Shown one piece after another: positions 10,949 to 23,663 of a DNA stretch of 27,259 bases; within the stretch, counting starts at the first letter, position 1, and every line of letters starts with the position of its first letter. Source of the stretch: Brevipalpus yothersi (lineage: Eukaryota; Arthropoda; Arachnida; Trombidiformes; Tenuipalpidae); assembly GCA_003956705.1 (NCBI GenBank), contig QZCP01000499.1:1-27259 (forward strand). The letters run 5' to 3'. Under the pieces are notes generated by a model. The model was not told the origin of the DNA, ran no database searches, and worked only from the letters and a program-made list of their open reading frames with translations. The position numbers and the translations under genes are program-made.

Positions 10949-13900
10949 ACTTTCCAGGAAGTACACCTCTTTTTTGCAGGAAAGATTGTATCGTGCAAGA
11001 GTAATGTAAAATTCTTTGACTGAAAAGCTTCCACAAGCTGATTAATCAAATTAACATAGTCATACACTAATATGGCCTAGGATTTTGGATGAATTTCCCT
11101 TCAAAAAATGGACACCCAGTAAAAGTGAGATAATATTCAACAGAATAGATATTTAAATAGCCTTTAAATATTATTGGAGATAGAATGTTATTTACTTTTG
11201 CTCATCGTCAATAACTACCTCTACTACTCCCACTTTAGGGCTATGATATTCAATGGCCCTTATATTCCCATCCATCTATCGTTCAAGAACTTTTTCGCTT
11301 ATGGAAGATGTCCTCTTACCTCAAGTATATTGTACCGATTGACATCACAAAGATCTCTACAGGCTATTTCGGTCACCATATACCATCCACTGAATGGACA
11401 TGCTGGAAATTCTATGCCACCAAGATCCAACATCATACTGGACACAGCTGGTAATGCATACCATTGAAGGCCGAGGTCTTTGAACCATTCATATCTGGGT
11501 GAAAATTTTTTTGACAAAAACGCAAAATTAGTACAACTATTGACCAGTCTCAGATTTTCACTGGTAGCATGAGTAAACATGGAAGATATCATGGAGATTT
11601 ACGGTGAGAGTAGGTCCGTTGGAATTCTGGCCACTTGTGATTCCGGGAACAATCAATAAGAATTGATGTTTCCCCTTCTCAAGTGCTACTATTCAGTCAG
11701 ATTCATCTTTCAATTCGATTGAGAGGATCGAAGTTTTATGCCTCTACTTCCTACAATCAAAGTGTGGACAAACTTGACTAAAACTGATCTCTCTCTCTCT
11801 CTTCCAATACAATTTGTAACAAATTTTCGAGGATAGTTTCATGTATGTTTCCTTTTCCTGTGAAAGAAAAAGAGGAAGAGAAAAGACATTGTGAACTTAC
11901 TTTGGATGTTCTAGTGGCACTCGAAGTATAAGCTCCTCTGGAATGGGAAAAAGTTGTGGATCTTGCCCAGCGGCAGAAACCACAATTGGTAATACATCGA
12001 ATGGAGTTCTCTCTGGTTTCCATCCTAATTTTATACACAACTGGAAGTAAGAAAGAGGGAGAGAAAAAGAGAATACAAATCAAAAATTTAGTTTTTGAAA
12101 GTTATTAGATGAAACTTTCTCAATTGGACATGACTGGACGGTATAACATTGTCTGAGGACGTGTTCAGAAAGTTTGATTCTGATTTTGGACACATTATAA
12201 AGACATTGACAATGAAAACTTATTCTAGCTAGACGATTGAAATGCATGGCTTTATCATCATCATTCTGTGATCATCATTTCTCTCTTCCTCTCTTTCTTT
12301 GTTCATTTGCTCAAGAGAGAGTATTCTTCAATGTACTCTGTGGTGTGATAATGGTTGCTTCCATTCTCTTGAGAATTATATTCCAGAGAGAATTTTTAAA
12401 AAGTTAACTATTCCTTGGAACTTGTGTCAAGTTTTTGTGTGTCATTTTGCAAACACAGAGAGTAAAATCTTCTATCCAGAGAAAATGCTTTGAAAATCGA
12501 ACAGCATTCATTAGAATTGACTTTTTCTCTCTATTCCCTTAGAAAAGATTGGATAGAATCGTGAGAATTGAGAAAGTTCTTAACGAAAAGTTCTTTCACT
12601 CTATCGATATATATATTCACATATTTATCTTTGTTTTTCATTCCACTCTTTTCAAACAATCTCTCTCTCAGAATTTAAGGACTCTAAACCACTTCCTGTC
12701 ATGTGATTCATGCCTACAATCATTTTCACTTCAACTCAATTCTAAGGATGGAATGTCGCCTAGAAACTGAAACTGAATAGATTTACAACTCAATAAAAGA
12801 AATATCTTTCTCTCTCTCTCTTCTCCGTATAATGGAGTGTGCATGATTCGAAAAGGCAATGGAAGGATCTTAATTGAAAATTCATGTTCATTCAAAGTGA
12901 GTTCCCATAATATACAGTAGTAGCATTTGGGTTTAAATATATACATTCAAAACCTTTAGATTTGCTGATTTCTACGACTTCTAATACACTAGTACAGTAT
13001 AGTATAGTGTAGATGCTTAAATCTGTATTGTTTTTGCTTTAAACTCAAGCTTCTTTTTTTTGTTTCAACTTCTTATCATTTCTTTAGATTTTCGATTATT
13101 TTTATTCTCATAGACACACACACATACATACATACATACATACATGATGTTGTTACATCTATTGACTTGCTGAAATGAGAAAGCTTGGCGAAAAGTTTTT
13201 CTTCTCTCTAAGGAATCAGAAGATGATATTTTGAAACTTATACAGTTCATTTACATGTCAGAGTATTATTGTAATCATTGATACTGCTCAGTCTATTACT
13301 TTTTCGATCTTTCTTTTGCTCGACATTCATTTTTCTCAATGAATATACCTGTTTACATCTCGATATTGAGATGAAAAGACATCATCATGATCAGAATAGC
13401 AATAATTCTCCTTGTTACATGTATCTTAGCGAGCAAATTGTCACAGTCACTTGTGTGATTACTTCCGTATATTCAATGAATGAATTCTCTCTCCAACCAT
13501 GAGAATTCTTCTCATATTCAATCAGAATTTTTCCCGCTTTCCCTCGCTTCCATAGAAAAGAGAGTGTGAATGTTTGATCAATGTATAGATTTGATAATCT
13601 CATAATAAAAAGGCTAGACCAAAGTATTCAAATAGGATCAAAATGGTAGCATCAAGCTAACCCGAGGATGACAAAAGTGTGTGCACACTCTTTCTCTAAG
13701 ATTATCACCAAGAATGCACAGAAAACCTCACATCGAAGAGAGAAAATGTCACAAGAGAAAGAGAAAAAACTGTTAGAATAGGAGAAAAAAACTTTTCCTA
13801 CTCCAACATTCCATCTCTCAGAAGAATATATATTCCACAATCTAAGAATGTTCTCTACTTTATTCTCTTCCGTATTCTCAACGCCAACTCTTGACAGCAT

Positions 13901-14988
13901 TTGCATTTATGCACTGTGGAACGAAAATCCAAACTCAGTCTCTCTCTCTTTCTCATTACAATTCATCTTCTCTCTCTCTCTCTTTCTCATGCTCTCGAAT
14001 TGTTACATGCCAATTGGATTCGGATAATCTCATGGGCAATTGAGTGAAGCTCATTATATCTTGGACTAAAGCTTGGGCTAGATATAGCCTATCTGTAGTT
14101 GTACACTTTCTCTCTCTTTCTCTTTTCATTCTTCGGCAAAAAGGAACATGAAACATGCTGCATACTTTGGGGGAAACTGAAGTACAACCACTCGATAACA
14201 TTGCATACAACAACATGACAACATTTCCGTTCTTTTCTTCTTCTCTCTCTCTTTCTCATCCATCGATGCATGAAAAGCTCATGTTTTGCTGAAACACTTT
14301 ACGGTTAATCTATGGCTTGGGTTAGTTATACTGATCACATGATCAATATAACTGTCTATACCTTGAATATAAGCATATACACAATATACTAAGGAGTACT
14401 ATGGAGTAAGGTAGCATTTTCAAGATATAAGTTTTTCGAGTGTGTGTATGTGTGGTTTGTTAATGTCAAGAGGGATCAGAGTACGAATGTCTATACCACT
14501 TTGACTCCTACTACTACTCAGGAGAACAAGAGGAAGAGAATAACAACGGAAAGGGAAAGAAAAAAATTGAGACATCACAGTAGTATGCATCAGCTGAATT
14601 ACCTACACAAAATTAACAAGGGACAAGGTGCACAGGACTGATTGACTTGGAGATGGTTGAATAAGCAAATTTCAATGTAACACAAATCACGCTGAGTTTG
14701 GATAAAGTTCTGAGTGTCGCCCGAGAGATTCTAGGGAATTTATAGCTTGACGTTCACTCATTAAGGTCACTTCAGTTTGACCACTTTGGGTCAGTCAAAT
14801 CATTTGTTCAAAGGGCAGAAAGAGGAAAAGAGAGAGAGAGAGAGAGAAAGAATCTCTGAAAGTCTCAAGTCATCAATTCGTGTTGTACGTGAAGTTGAAA
14901 AAGTTCCTTAGGCTTATTTTTTTTCTCTCCATTTTCTGGTCTTTGCCCCTGGTAATCGTCACTTTTGTTCATGAAATGAATCCAATTT

Positions 14989-15031
<43 letters not shown>

Positions 15032-18000
15032 NNNNNNNNNNNNNNNNNNNNNNNNNNNNNNNNNNNNNNNNNNNNNNNNNNNNNNNNNNNNNNNNNNNNN
15101 NNNNNNNNNNNNNNNNNNNNNNNNNNNNNNNNNNNNNNNNNNNNNNNNNNNNNNNNNNNNNNNNNNNNNGAGAGAAGAATGACGTGACTGGATTCTTACT
15201 GAAGCATGGGAATCTCTCTTCGTGTTAGATAGAATGAAGAGGACATAAAACGCATTACAGAGGACAAGATATACACTATCTTATTTGGCAATCAACAAGC
15301 TGAAAAGTTAGTCTGATACTGTGTTGATTTTTTGTTCAACTGTTAATCGCTTGAATTTCTTATTATGGTGGGAAAATTACATGATACATATGATGGTAGA
15401 AACATGATAGAAAATACAGTGGCCCACAGATATTATCTACACTAATCAGAGTATATATAATTTTTTAGCATAATGATTTCGAAAGATTGGCGGGAAAAAT
15501 GAGGAGACTGATAGGTATTATCTCATCACTCTTCTCCTACAGTCGATCCACCAGATTAACTCTCTCTGATATTCTGTTTATCATTTATTGAACAGATGAG
15601 TGATTTTTTCATAAATCGAAATACTTATGAGTACGAGAATATTCAAAAAAATCTGTTTTGCATGTTTACCTCAACTGCATGTTAATACATGTGTGCGTAT
15701 ATGTATAAAAAATATATACACACATACACCGGCCATATAATCAAATAGATGGAAAGTCTACAGGAAGATTGGGGTCGGAAGAATTCTTTCTCATAGTCTC
15801 TACCGAACTCAACTTGAAATGATCATCGAAAAAAATAGCTTACGAAAGAATATATACACACACACACAAAATACATGGTCCGGTTGGATGAGCATATCTG
15901 CACAAATAATGTGAATAGAATACAGAAGATAGATACATAAGAAAGAAAACAAGGTTCAGAGGATTCAGAGGAATAAAAAATCTTTTCCCATGCAACAGTA
16001 ACACAACAGTAACACAGTTTTTTTCTATTTTCTCTCTTTCTCTTTCTCTTTTCTCTATTGTCAAAAAAGTGTTGCATATTCTGACCCATCATCGATCTGG
16101 GTTAGAAGGAGGGCTTCTTATGAGCTTATTATGAATAAAAGAGTTTAAAAAATATTTTCTTTTTTTGCCTTTTCATATACCTACACGAAAGCATCATGAT
16201 ACTTATCGAATGTGTATACATAAAAATATATACTATCCACATTCATTCCAGGGGGTTCTAATGGACTGTGGGAAAATAGAGTCCCGAAAGAATCGTTGTT
16301 CCGGATACAATGGGCCATGATATACATGTGTTTGCGTGTGTATGTGTGTGTGTGTGTGTGAGTATGAATGTTTACTACCCTTAATCCTATCATTTGAAAT
16401 TGGTTTTTGAGGAAAACATGCTGAGCAAAATGATCCCTCAATGTGATGGTCAGTGAGTGAAAAATCTGACCACAAAATTGGGCATAGAGAGAGGGAAACC
16501 AAAGGAGTAGAGAGGCCCTATGTTGGAGTCAGAATTTATCGGAGGAAAGAAATTCGTATAGACTTAAAAATTCCCTATCATGAGCATGCTTTTTTTACTC
16601 TTTCTCTTTGTATGTGCCATATTTTTAGCTTCCCGCTCAATAAAGAGATCAAACTTATTGTTATGTTTGGTCGGTAAAAAAAATTCCAATGATAGTAACG
16701 ATCAGGAGGGAAAAAAGATGAATGAATAAAGATCAGATGTTCTTCTTTACGATCAATATTCTTTCGCTTGCTACATGCCTACGTGATACTCATTATCAGT
16801 CTTTTCATACTTATGATTTTGATTGTCTTGTTATGTCATCATGTATGAAGTTTATCAGGGAGAAAGAGAGAGAGAGAAAGAGAAAGATTATCATCAACTA
16901 TCATCAGCCAATAAGGATAAATTATGAGAGTTTTTCATTCTCTTTCTCTCTCTCTTCATCATATCGATCACATTCATGATCAACTTCTGAAAATTGTGAA
17001 TCTTTCTGGATAAGCTAGCTAAACTGATTATCATCTGCATCACTTGTCTTTTCCGGCAGCTTGAGTGACTTGAAACCCTCGAAAGGGGTACAATAGTGTT
17101 TGTTTTTGCAATAGAATTTTGGGTTTTTTTCTCTTCTGCCTTCCAGAAGATGGAATATTTTTCTCTTGCAGCCTGAAGTCAAGTGTATTGGCATATTGAT
17201 CACCATCATCAACTAATTTATCACTACCAATGAATTTGGAGAGAGAGTAAAAAAGATTTCACCACCTCAAGTAGTCAAACAGTATGTCAGGTAGCTGATT
17301 GAAAGTGATATTATCATTATCATAAATGATTATTATGCAATATGATGAATTTCATTCAAGTATCTCTCTGTCCTATCTCTCTCAATCATGGCTTGAATGA
17401 TGGAGATCATAGACATGGTAGAAGAAGAGGATGGAGACGAAAAATCAGTTTTCAAGTGCAATTGATTCATCAAATGTCAAGGTACATTAGGTATCGTGTC
17501 TTTTTTTTTGGTTTTTATCACAAACTTATCATCACCAGTCGATCATTGATGTGTACAAACAGGATATTAGCTAATATCAAGATAGATATACACACACACA
17601 CACACATGTATATTCTTCCAATTAAATCAAGAGGCTGATAATAAGATGCCTACCATCCATCTTCATCATCGAGAATAAGTAAGTTAGTTGGTTAATTTTT
17701 TGGGTGCAAAAATAATCTACTATCTTTCTTGCTCTCAAATCGTCAACTAATTCAACAAATCATATGATTGAGTAAATCAAAATCTTCAGACTTTCATGAT
17801 GTTAACTGAAAGAGAGAAAGAGTAACTCAAAATAGACTAGAAACCTAATGAATGATCCATGTCTAAACGAGATCAGTACCACACTTTACTAGGAAAAGAT
17901 TGAGATTAAATCTTACGATATATACTTCAAATTCCTCGTATTTATGATTCACATGATGTTATAGTGGTGTTGAAATGGAAACGTTATAATTTATACAGCT

Positions 18001-18997
18001 GATAATGTTGATGATTGAAAGAGAAATGTTATACAGGAAAATACGAATTCAGGGGCAAAAATAGAAATCCATTCAGTAGCTCATGTTGTAACATCTTTTT
18101 TAATTGGCCTCTCAATTATCTATCTCTACTTACACACACACTTATATATGTATATACACACACGTAGCTTCTTTCACTTGACTTTTATATACATAGATCA
18201 GTATTTGCTAGCTCAGTTTGATCACTTGAAAAATAAATCACTTGAACAAAGTTCATATAGCTTAATCTACAGCCATTCATCCAGAGAGATCAGAGAAAAG
18301 CATGTGTTCTACTTTGTGTTTATATCTGTGTGTTTGCCTATCGACATGAATTAAGATTTAGATGATAATCTCAAGGATCTTGAGCACCTTGGGTGTCGAG
18401 ACAGTTAATATTCTTCAAAAAGTTTGCAAGTTTTTTGTTACCTATTCTATGGGCTGATCTGGAATAATGGACAAAATTCAGTTTCAAACACCTAAACGGC
18501 TTGTTTGCAAGATAGATTTTCTGGCAGAATATTGGACCAAAGGTCCAGACAAACATGCTTCATTCGATTACGAATCATTTGGATAATATGAATAAGAGGT
18601 ATTGTTAGTGTAGAGATCATCTATACATTATCATACAAAATTTTGGGTCTATGAGCTCTCGAAAAATCTGATTAATGGGGCCACAATAGGATTGTCTAAT
18701 ACCTATTCTGTTATTCAATCTATTTTATGCTATTCTATGCGTTCCAAGCCAGATTAATGTGCTTGTGAATGATGTGATTTGTATATTCGGAGAATCATGA
18801 GAGAGAAAGAAAGATAGCAGCTAACTTTATAATCGATGTTAAAGAGCAAATGGATGACTATCTTGAAAGCAAATATGGACTCAAAATGAGCAATGTCTCT
18901 CTTGATGCTGACAAATTCTGGCATAGACCAATGGCTAGTGGAAGATTGAGTGTATGAGTATTCTTTTCCACTTACATTCATTCAATGTGCGTGAGAG

Positions 18998-19036
<39 letters not shown>

Positions 19037-20500
19037 TTCGTGCTATAATGATAAAGTTAATCAAGTTATCAGTAGCAGGTGAAAGGTCTGAAAAATTTTC
19101 AGCTTCTTTACTCTACATACACACTCTCATGTATATACTACTTATCGGTACCTACTTTTGTTTGACAGAAGATTATTCTTCTAAACTTTCTCTCTCTCTT
19201 CCTTCCTCACACACAGACACACAAGAGACCTGAATTCTCTTTATGCACAAATATATATACATATATATTATTCAAAGAGAAATACATCGAATGAAAGACA
19301 AGCCATGTGATCGAATAGTGAAGATCTAGAAGTTATTATCAGTATCATCAAGCGATTGGCAAAAGTATTCCAAACGGGACAGAACTGGAAAGAATCGCTT
19401 TTCCAATTCTCTAATCAAACAGGAAATGAACAATAAGAACATGTAAACAAACTGACTCTTTGCTGCTGGGAAACTCTTGATGAAAAAGAAAGAAAGAAAG
19501 AAAGAAAGAAAGAAAAAGAGAGGCATCAAAGAGTTAGATCCGCATCAATCTTTTTTCGGAATGGTAAGCATTCGAAATAGTGTATGCTTGTGAGAGAAGA
19601 AAATTTATTCTCAAGTGTGAGAAATAAGAAGATGGAGAGAACAAAATTAACTCACGAGCTTTTCTAACCAACGGATATATGCATACCGAGTAATTCGTTT
19701 CATGTAGAGCCTATACAAATTCCATAAGTTACTAAAAACCCGGAATATTTTTTTCCCACTCAAAGGTCTAAGAAAACTCGAAAAATGTCACCTTAAACTC
19801 AGATCATCGAAACTATGGATAACTCTTGCATATTGAAATGTTTACCATGTAAGTTCAGTAGGCTAGTGAATACATATCTTTTCGATTTTATGCATAGATC
19901 TTATCACTATTCAACACTGCACGCTTAGGAAAGCGATTGAAGTTCTTCTGTGAAAACCTTTTGCTACTATTTTCGATGATGGAATAATAACCCAGATAGC
20001 CTACATTTCAAGGAACAGTTCAGGTACTCAAGCTGCGACATTGATCCGATGAATACAAAAAAGAAGGAAGAAGAAAAAGAAATAAGAGGTTTGAGTAAGA
20101 GAAGAAGAGAGAATCTTCGAAAAATAATCTGAGTATCGTCTAGGGAAAGAGCGAGACAGATTCCTCTTGATAGAAATTGTTCACTGAAATATATGTGTTG
20201 AACAGAGAGCATGGTTTCGAAAAAAAGTGTTCTAAAAGAGGGAGATCGGTTTCTAGAATTTGTGGCGGGAAAAAAATTTCCTATATACTACAAACAGACA
20301 TACACACATTCGAAAACGTAAGCTTATTTCTAACCTCAACTTCTATCATTCTCTTCATCTCTTTCATCATCCGATCATCTGATCAAAATCGAATCAAATA
20401 CATCTTCCTGTACATCACTACCTCATACCTGTCATCAATGTATAAGGGACTGAAGGGAAGTGATTATTATATATAAATCTCTCTTCCAGATTTTTAAAGG

Positions 20501-20556
<56 letters not shown>

Positions 20557-21669
20557 AGAATGGATGAGGACGTGATGGAAAGCAGTTGATCGAAATTTCA
20601 TGAAACTCTATTTAACAGCAAATCATACTCATCCAATCGAAACGTGAGTTGAGTGCAAAATCGAGAGAGACGGAGAGAAAGAGGAAAAGAAAGAGAGAGA
20701 GAAAGTAAGAGGAATGTGTGTTATGTCTGTGAGTATGTGTGTATATAAAAGTCGTACTTGCCATGGTAAATCCATGGTAAGCAAGTGTGAAAAAGATAGA
20801 AAAATCGAAAGAAAGAAAGAGAGAGAGAGAGATGAGCGTCAAATTCGAACACAATAGAGGTACAATCGAAAAATTGGCGATGTTGAAAAGAGAGAAAATC
20901 ATGTGTCAGAAAAATGGAGAATCAAAGCATAAACTTGATGCTTGCTTAATCACTATCTTCAGCTTGATTCATTCACTTCTATCTTCTCAACTTTCCTTCA
21001 TCTAGTTTTTACCTCGATTTTTAGTCTCTCTCTCTTCCCTCTCTAAATACTCTTCCCACTACTGCCAACAGTTGAACTGAACTGATCAGATGAATTGATA
21101 ATATGGCCTGAAATTTCAGAGCATATTGAGTGCATCAACACTTTCCAAAACTCTGTATACATCTATCTTCACATCCATTCTTGTATATGGGTGTTTTTGA
21201 GGAATGGAAAGAAGAAGAAGAATAGAAGAAGAAAAGATTTCAAGATGAGCGAGTATTTGGATCTTCAGGGGAGAGAAGAAGAGACAGAGAAAAGAAGAGG
21301 AGAGGAGAGCGAAGAGAGGAATAGAAACGGACTGTGAATGGATTTCAAGCTTGAACACACTCTAATCACAATTTAAGATTATTTCAATCATCGAAATCAC
21401 ACACACGCACATATAAGATTCCTAGAAGAAGAGTAAAAAAGAAAAGTCTCCATAACAATCAACAACAAATATGATCGTGTCTTTCTCTCTCTTTCTCTTA
21501 CTCCAACGGAAAGTGTATTGAGCGTGGCGGGAACCAGAAAGATAAGGGTAAAAAGTGAGAATGTCCATTTGAATTACAATCAGGACAGTGTATATTTGGC
21601 AAGAGAACGAGATGTTGATCATGGAGAAGGTTCATGGGAGAGAACTAAAAAAGAAGAATAAGAACTAAG

Positions 21670-21705
<36 letters not shown>

Positions 21706-21805
21706 TGATTTGAGAGCAAAGAAACCTTTCCGGATCATGATCGAAATCACACATGGGAGTTCACAACATGGCTCCATCAAAATAGACGAATAGTTTTTGG
21801 TGGTA

Positions 21806-21863
<58 letters not shown>

Positions 21864-23615
21864 GATGACGATGAAGAGATAATAGAATCAACAACAAAGA
21901 GTGACTAGCCAGTAGAAAGTAGTTAGAAGCAGCATCCTCTTCGCTCTCTCTCAAATGATGTTCCAGTGATGTAGGTTCTAACCACAAAATACATTGAGAT
22001 TAGGAATATAAGGAAACAAAGTAAAGAATGATGATGTAGGCTCAGCAAAATATATACATATATACACATCTAGAATGGGAAAATAATGAAACAAAGTAAA
22101 GAGTGATTACCTGAGTAAATTCAATGTTTATCGGATCACCAATTATGTGGCCTGGATTTTCTGGATCCTGATAGCCTGCATAGGATATTAGCTGTTGATT
22201 CCATATACGATATTCTCCATCTTCAGCTGTTCGTTGCGGAAATATTGTGATAGCAGATCTATGAGATGGATAGAAAGAGAGGCGAGAAAAAAAGTAAGAC
22301 AAAAGTGATAATGGTCAGTCATCATTATGAATGGATGCTATTTCCAAGATAAAAATATTGACCAACTCTGTGTGATAGTTAAGGGAAGAAGACGATGGTT
22401 CATGAGTATGATGAAAATATCATTCGTCGTTCATGTGCCACTTTCAATAGTATTATCGTAAAGTAGCACTTTGTCTCTATCTCTCTCTCGATACAAATAT
22501 ATATATATTTCTTGAAGGTATCTCTCTCTCTCTCTCTCTCTCTCCCATTTTCTGCATCTTTCACTTATTCTTTTGGCTGTTTATTAGCATCGTCATTGCT
22601 ACCCCATGAAGCACTCATAATCGAATCGAATTTCCTCACCAAAATTACAGATATCACAGATAGTGGAAGTAGTGTTAGTAGAAAGAGAGGTAAGAAAAGA
22701 TCTTTTTTCCCGGAAAAATGAGAGTCAAGAGGAAGATTGGAAAGATTCCACTCTTAAACATAACGGTAAGAGATACGCAAAAGAGAGAGAGCGAGAGAAG
22801 ATAGCTTAGATATTTTCCTTCATGTAAGCAAAATCTTGGGTAAAAAGGATCATGAAAATCATCACTAGCAACAACAAATGGTGCAAGTTTCCTTATTCTC
22901 ATACTGATAGTTACAGTAGTAATACTGTAGCATTCAAATGTTCAATCTTCATGGTATGATTTTCATCATATACATAGGATTTATTCGAATACCTCGCTGT
23001 AGTAGCGGAGAGAAGCGAATCTTATCGGTAAATCAAACATGATTGAAACCTATTTACTTTGATTTGATCTGGATCATGCTGTAAGGAGAAAGTAACGGGT
23101 GAGCTATGTTAGGTGGAGAGTTAAGCACAAGAATCTAGACAAACTTATCTTGGTAAAAAGGCAAACATGTGAAAATTATCATTACTCTTGAAATGGAATG
23201 AGAGTATCTATCTATCTATCTCATTGATGGACGATCTTCATTTTACACTGGAGAATTGTCCACTTTCTTCTTCTCTCTCTCTCTCTTTCATTCATTCATT
23301 ATTCTGGTCCCAATGGTTTGAACTTTCACTATAGTTGAACACAAAATGGCAAGCTATCATTACAAATCAATCAGTGTAATCATTTTAACATGGACACATT
23401 TGAATTGTTGGTAAAAATGATCATGATGTGAATGTTTGTGATGGGAAAAATGATGAGGATATCTCACGAATGGGATGACATCTGAAAATGCTACATGCAA
23501 TCCACAAACTATACCTACACACACACACACACCTTATCGATGAAATCAGAGTGCTAATCATCATAATCAATTTCTGTAGAGAATTCAGAAGAGACTGAGG
23601 TCCTTTTCCGGAAGC

Positions 23616-23663
<48 letters not shown>

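Larger units (their letters stand above)
5581..11319 (-). other. NOS intron 6 (5739 bp)
   Basis: GTAAGA...TTTTAACAG. It contains an (AG)22 tract at 10902-10945, short GA runs near 6236-6253, a CAA/TAA triplet tract at 10178-10204 and a 9-bp hairpin at 11149-11171. A minus-strand open frame at 10131-10355 includes a hydrophobic Ile/Val run made by the triplet repeat. No gene is supported. Confidence 0.86.
12041..22110 (-). other. NOS intron 4 (10,070 bp, includes assembly gap)
   Basis: GTAATC...CTTCCAG. It is AT-rich with many GA/CT, GAAA and CA/GT tracts, a 138-base run of N and one strong palindrome (14324-14353). The open frames within it are short, biased to Phe/Ser/Leu or Arg/Glu by the microsatellites, and resemble no family. 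I see no nested gene or transposase. Confidence 0.85.

Noticed and set aside
14880..15182. Open frame ending in Arg-Glu repeats and unknown residues
   Set aside because: It runs through a GA repeat and the run of N, so it is an artefact.
21619..21987. 122-codon minus-strand open frame with Ser-Leu repeats
   Set aside because: It is created by CT/TTTC microsatellites read as Ser-Leu and Ser-Phe; not a gene.
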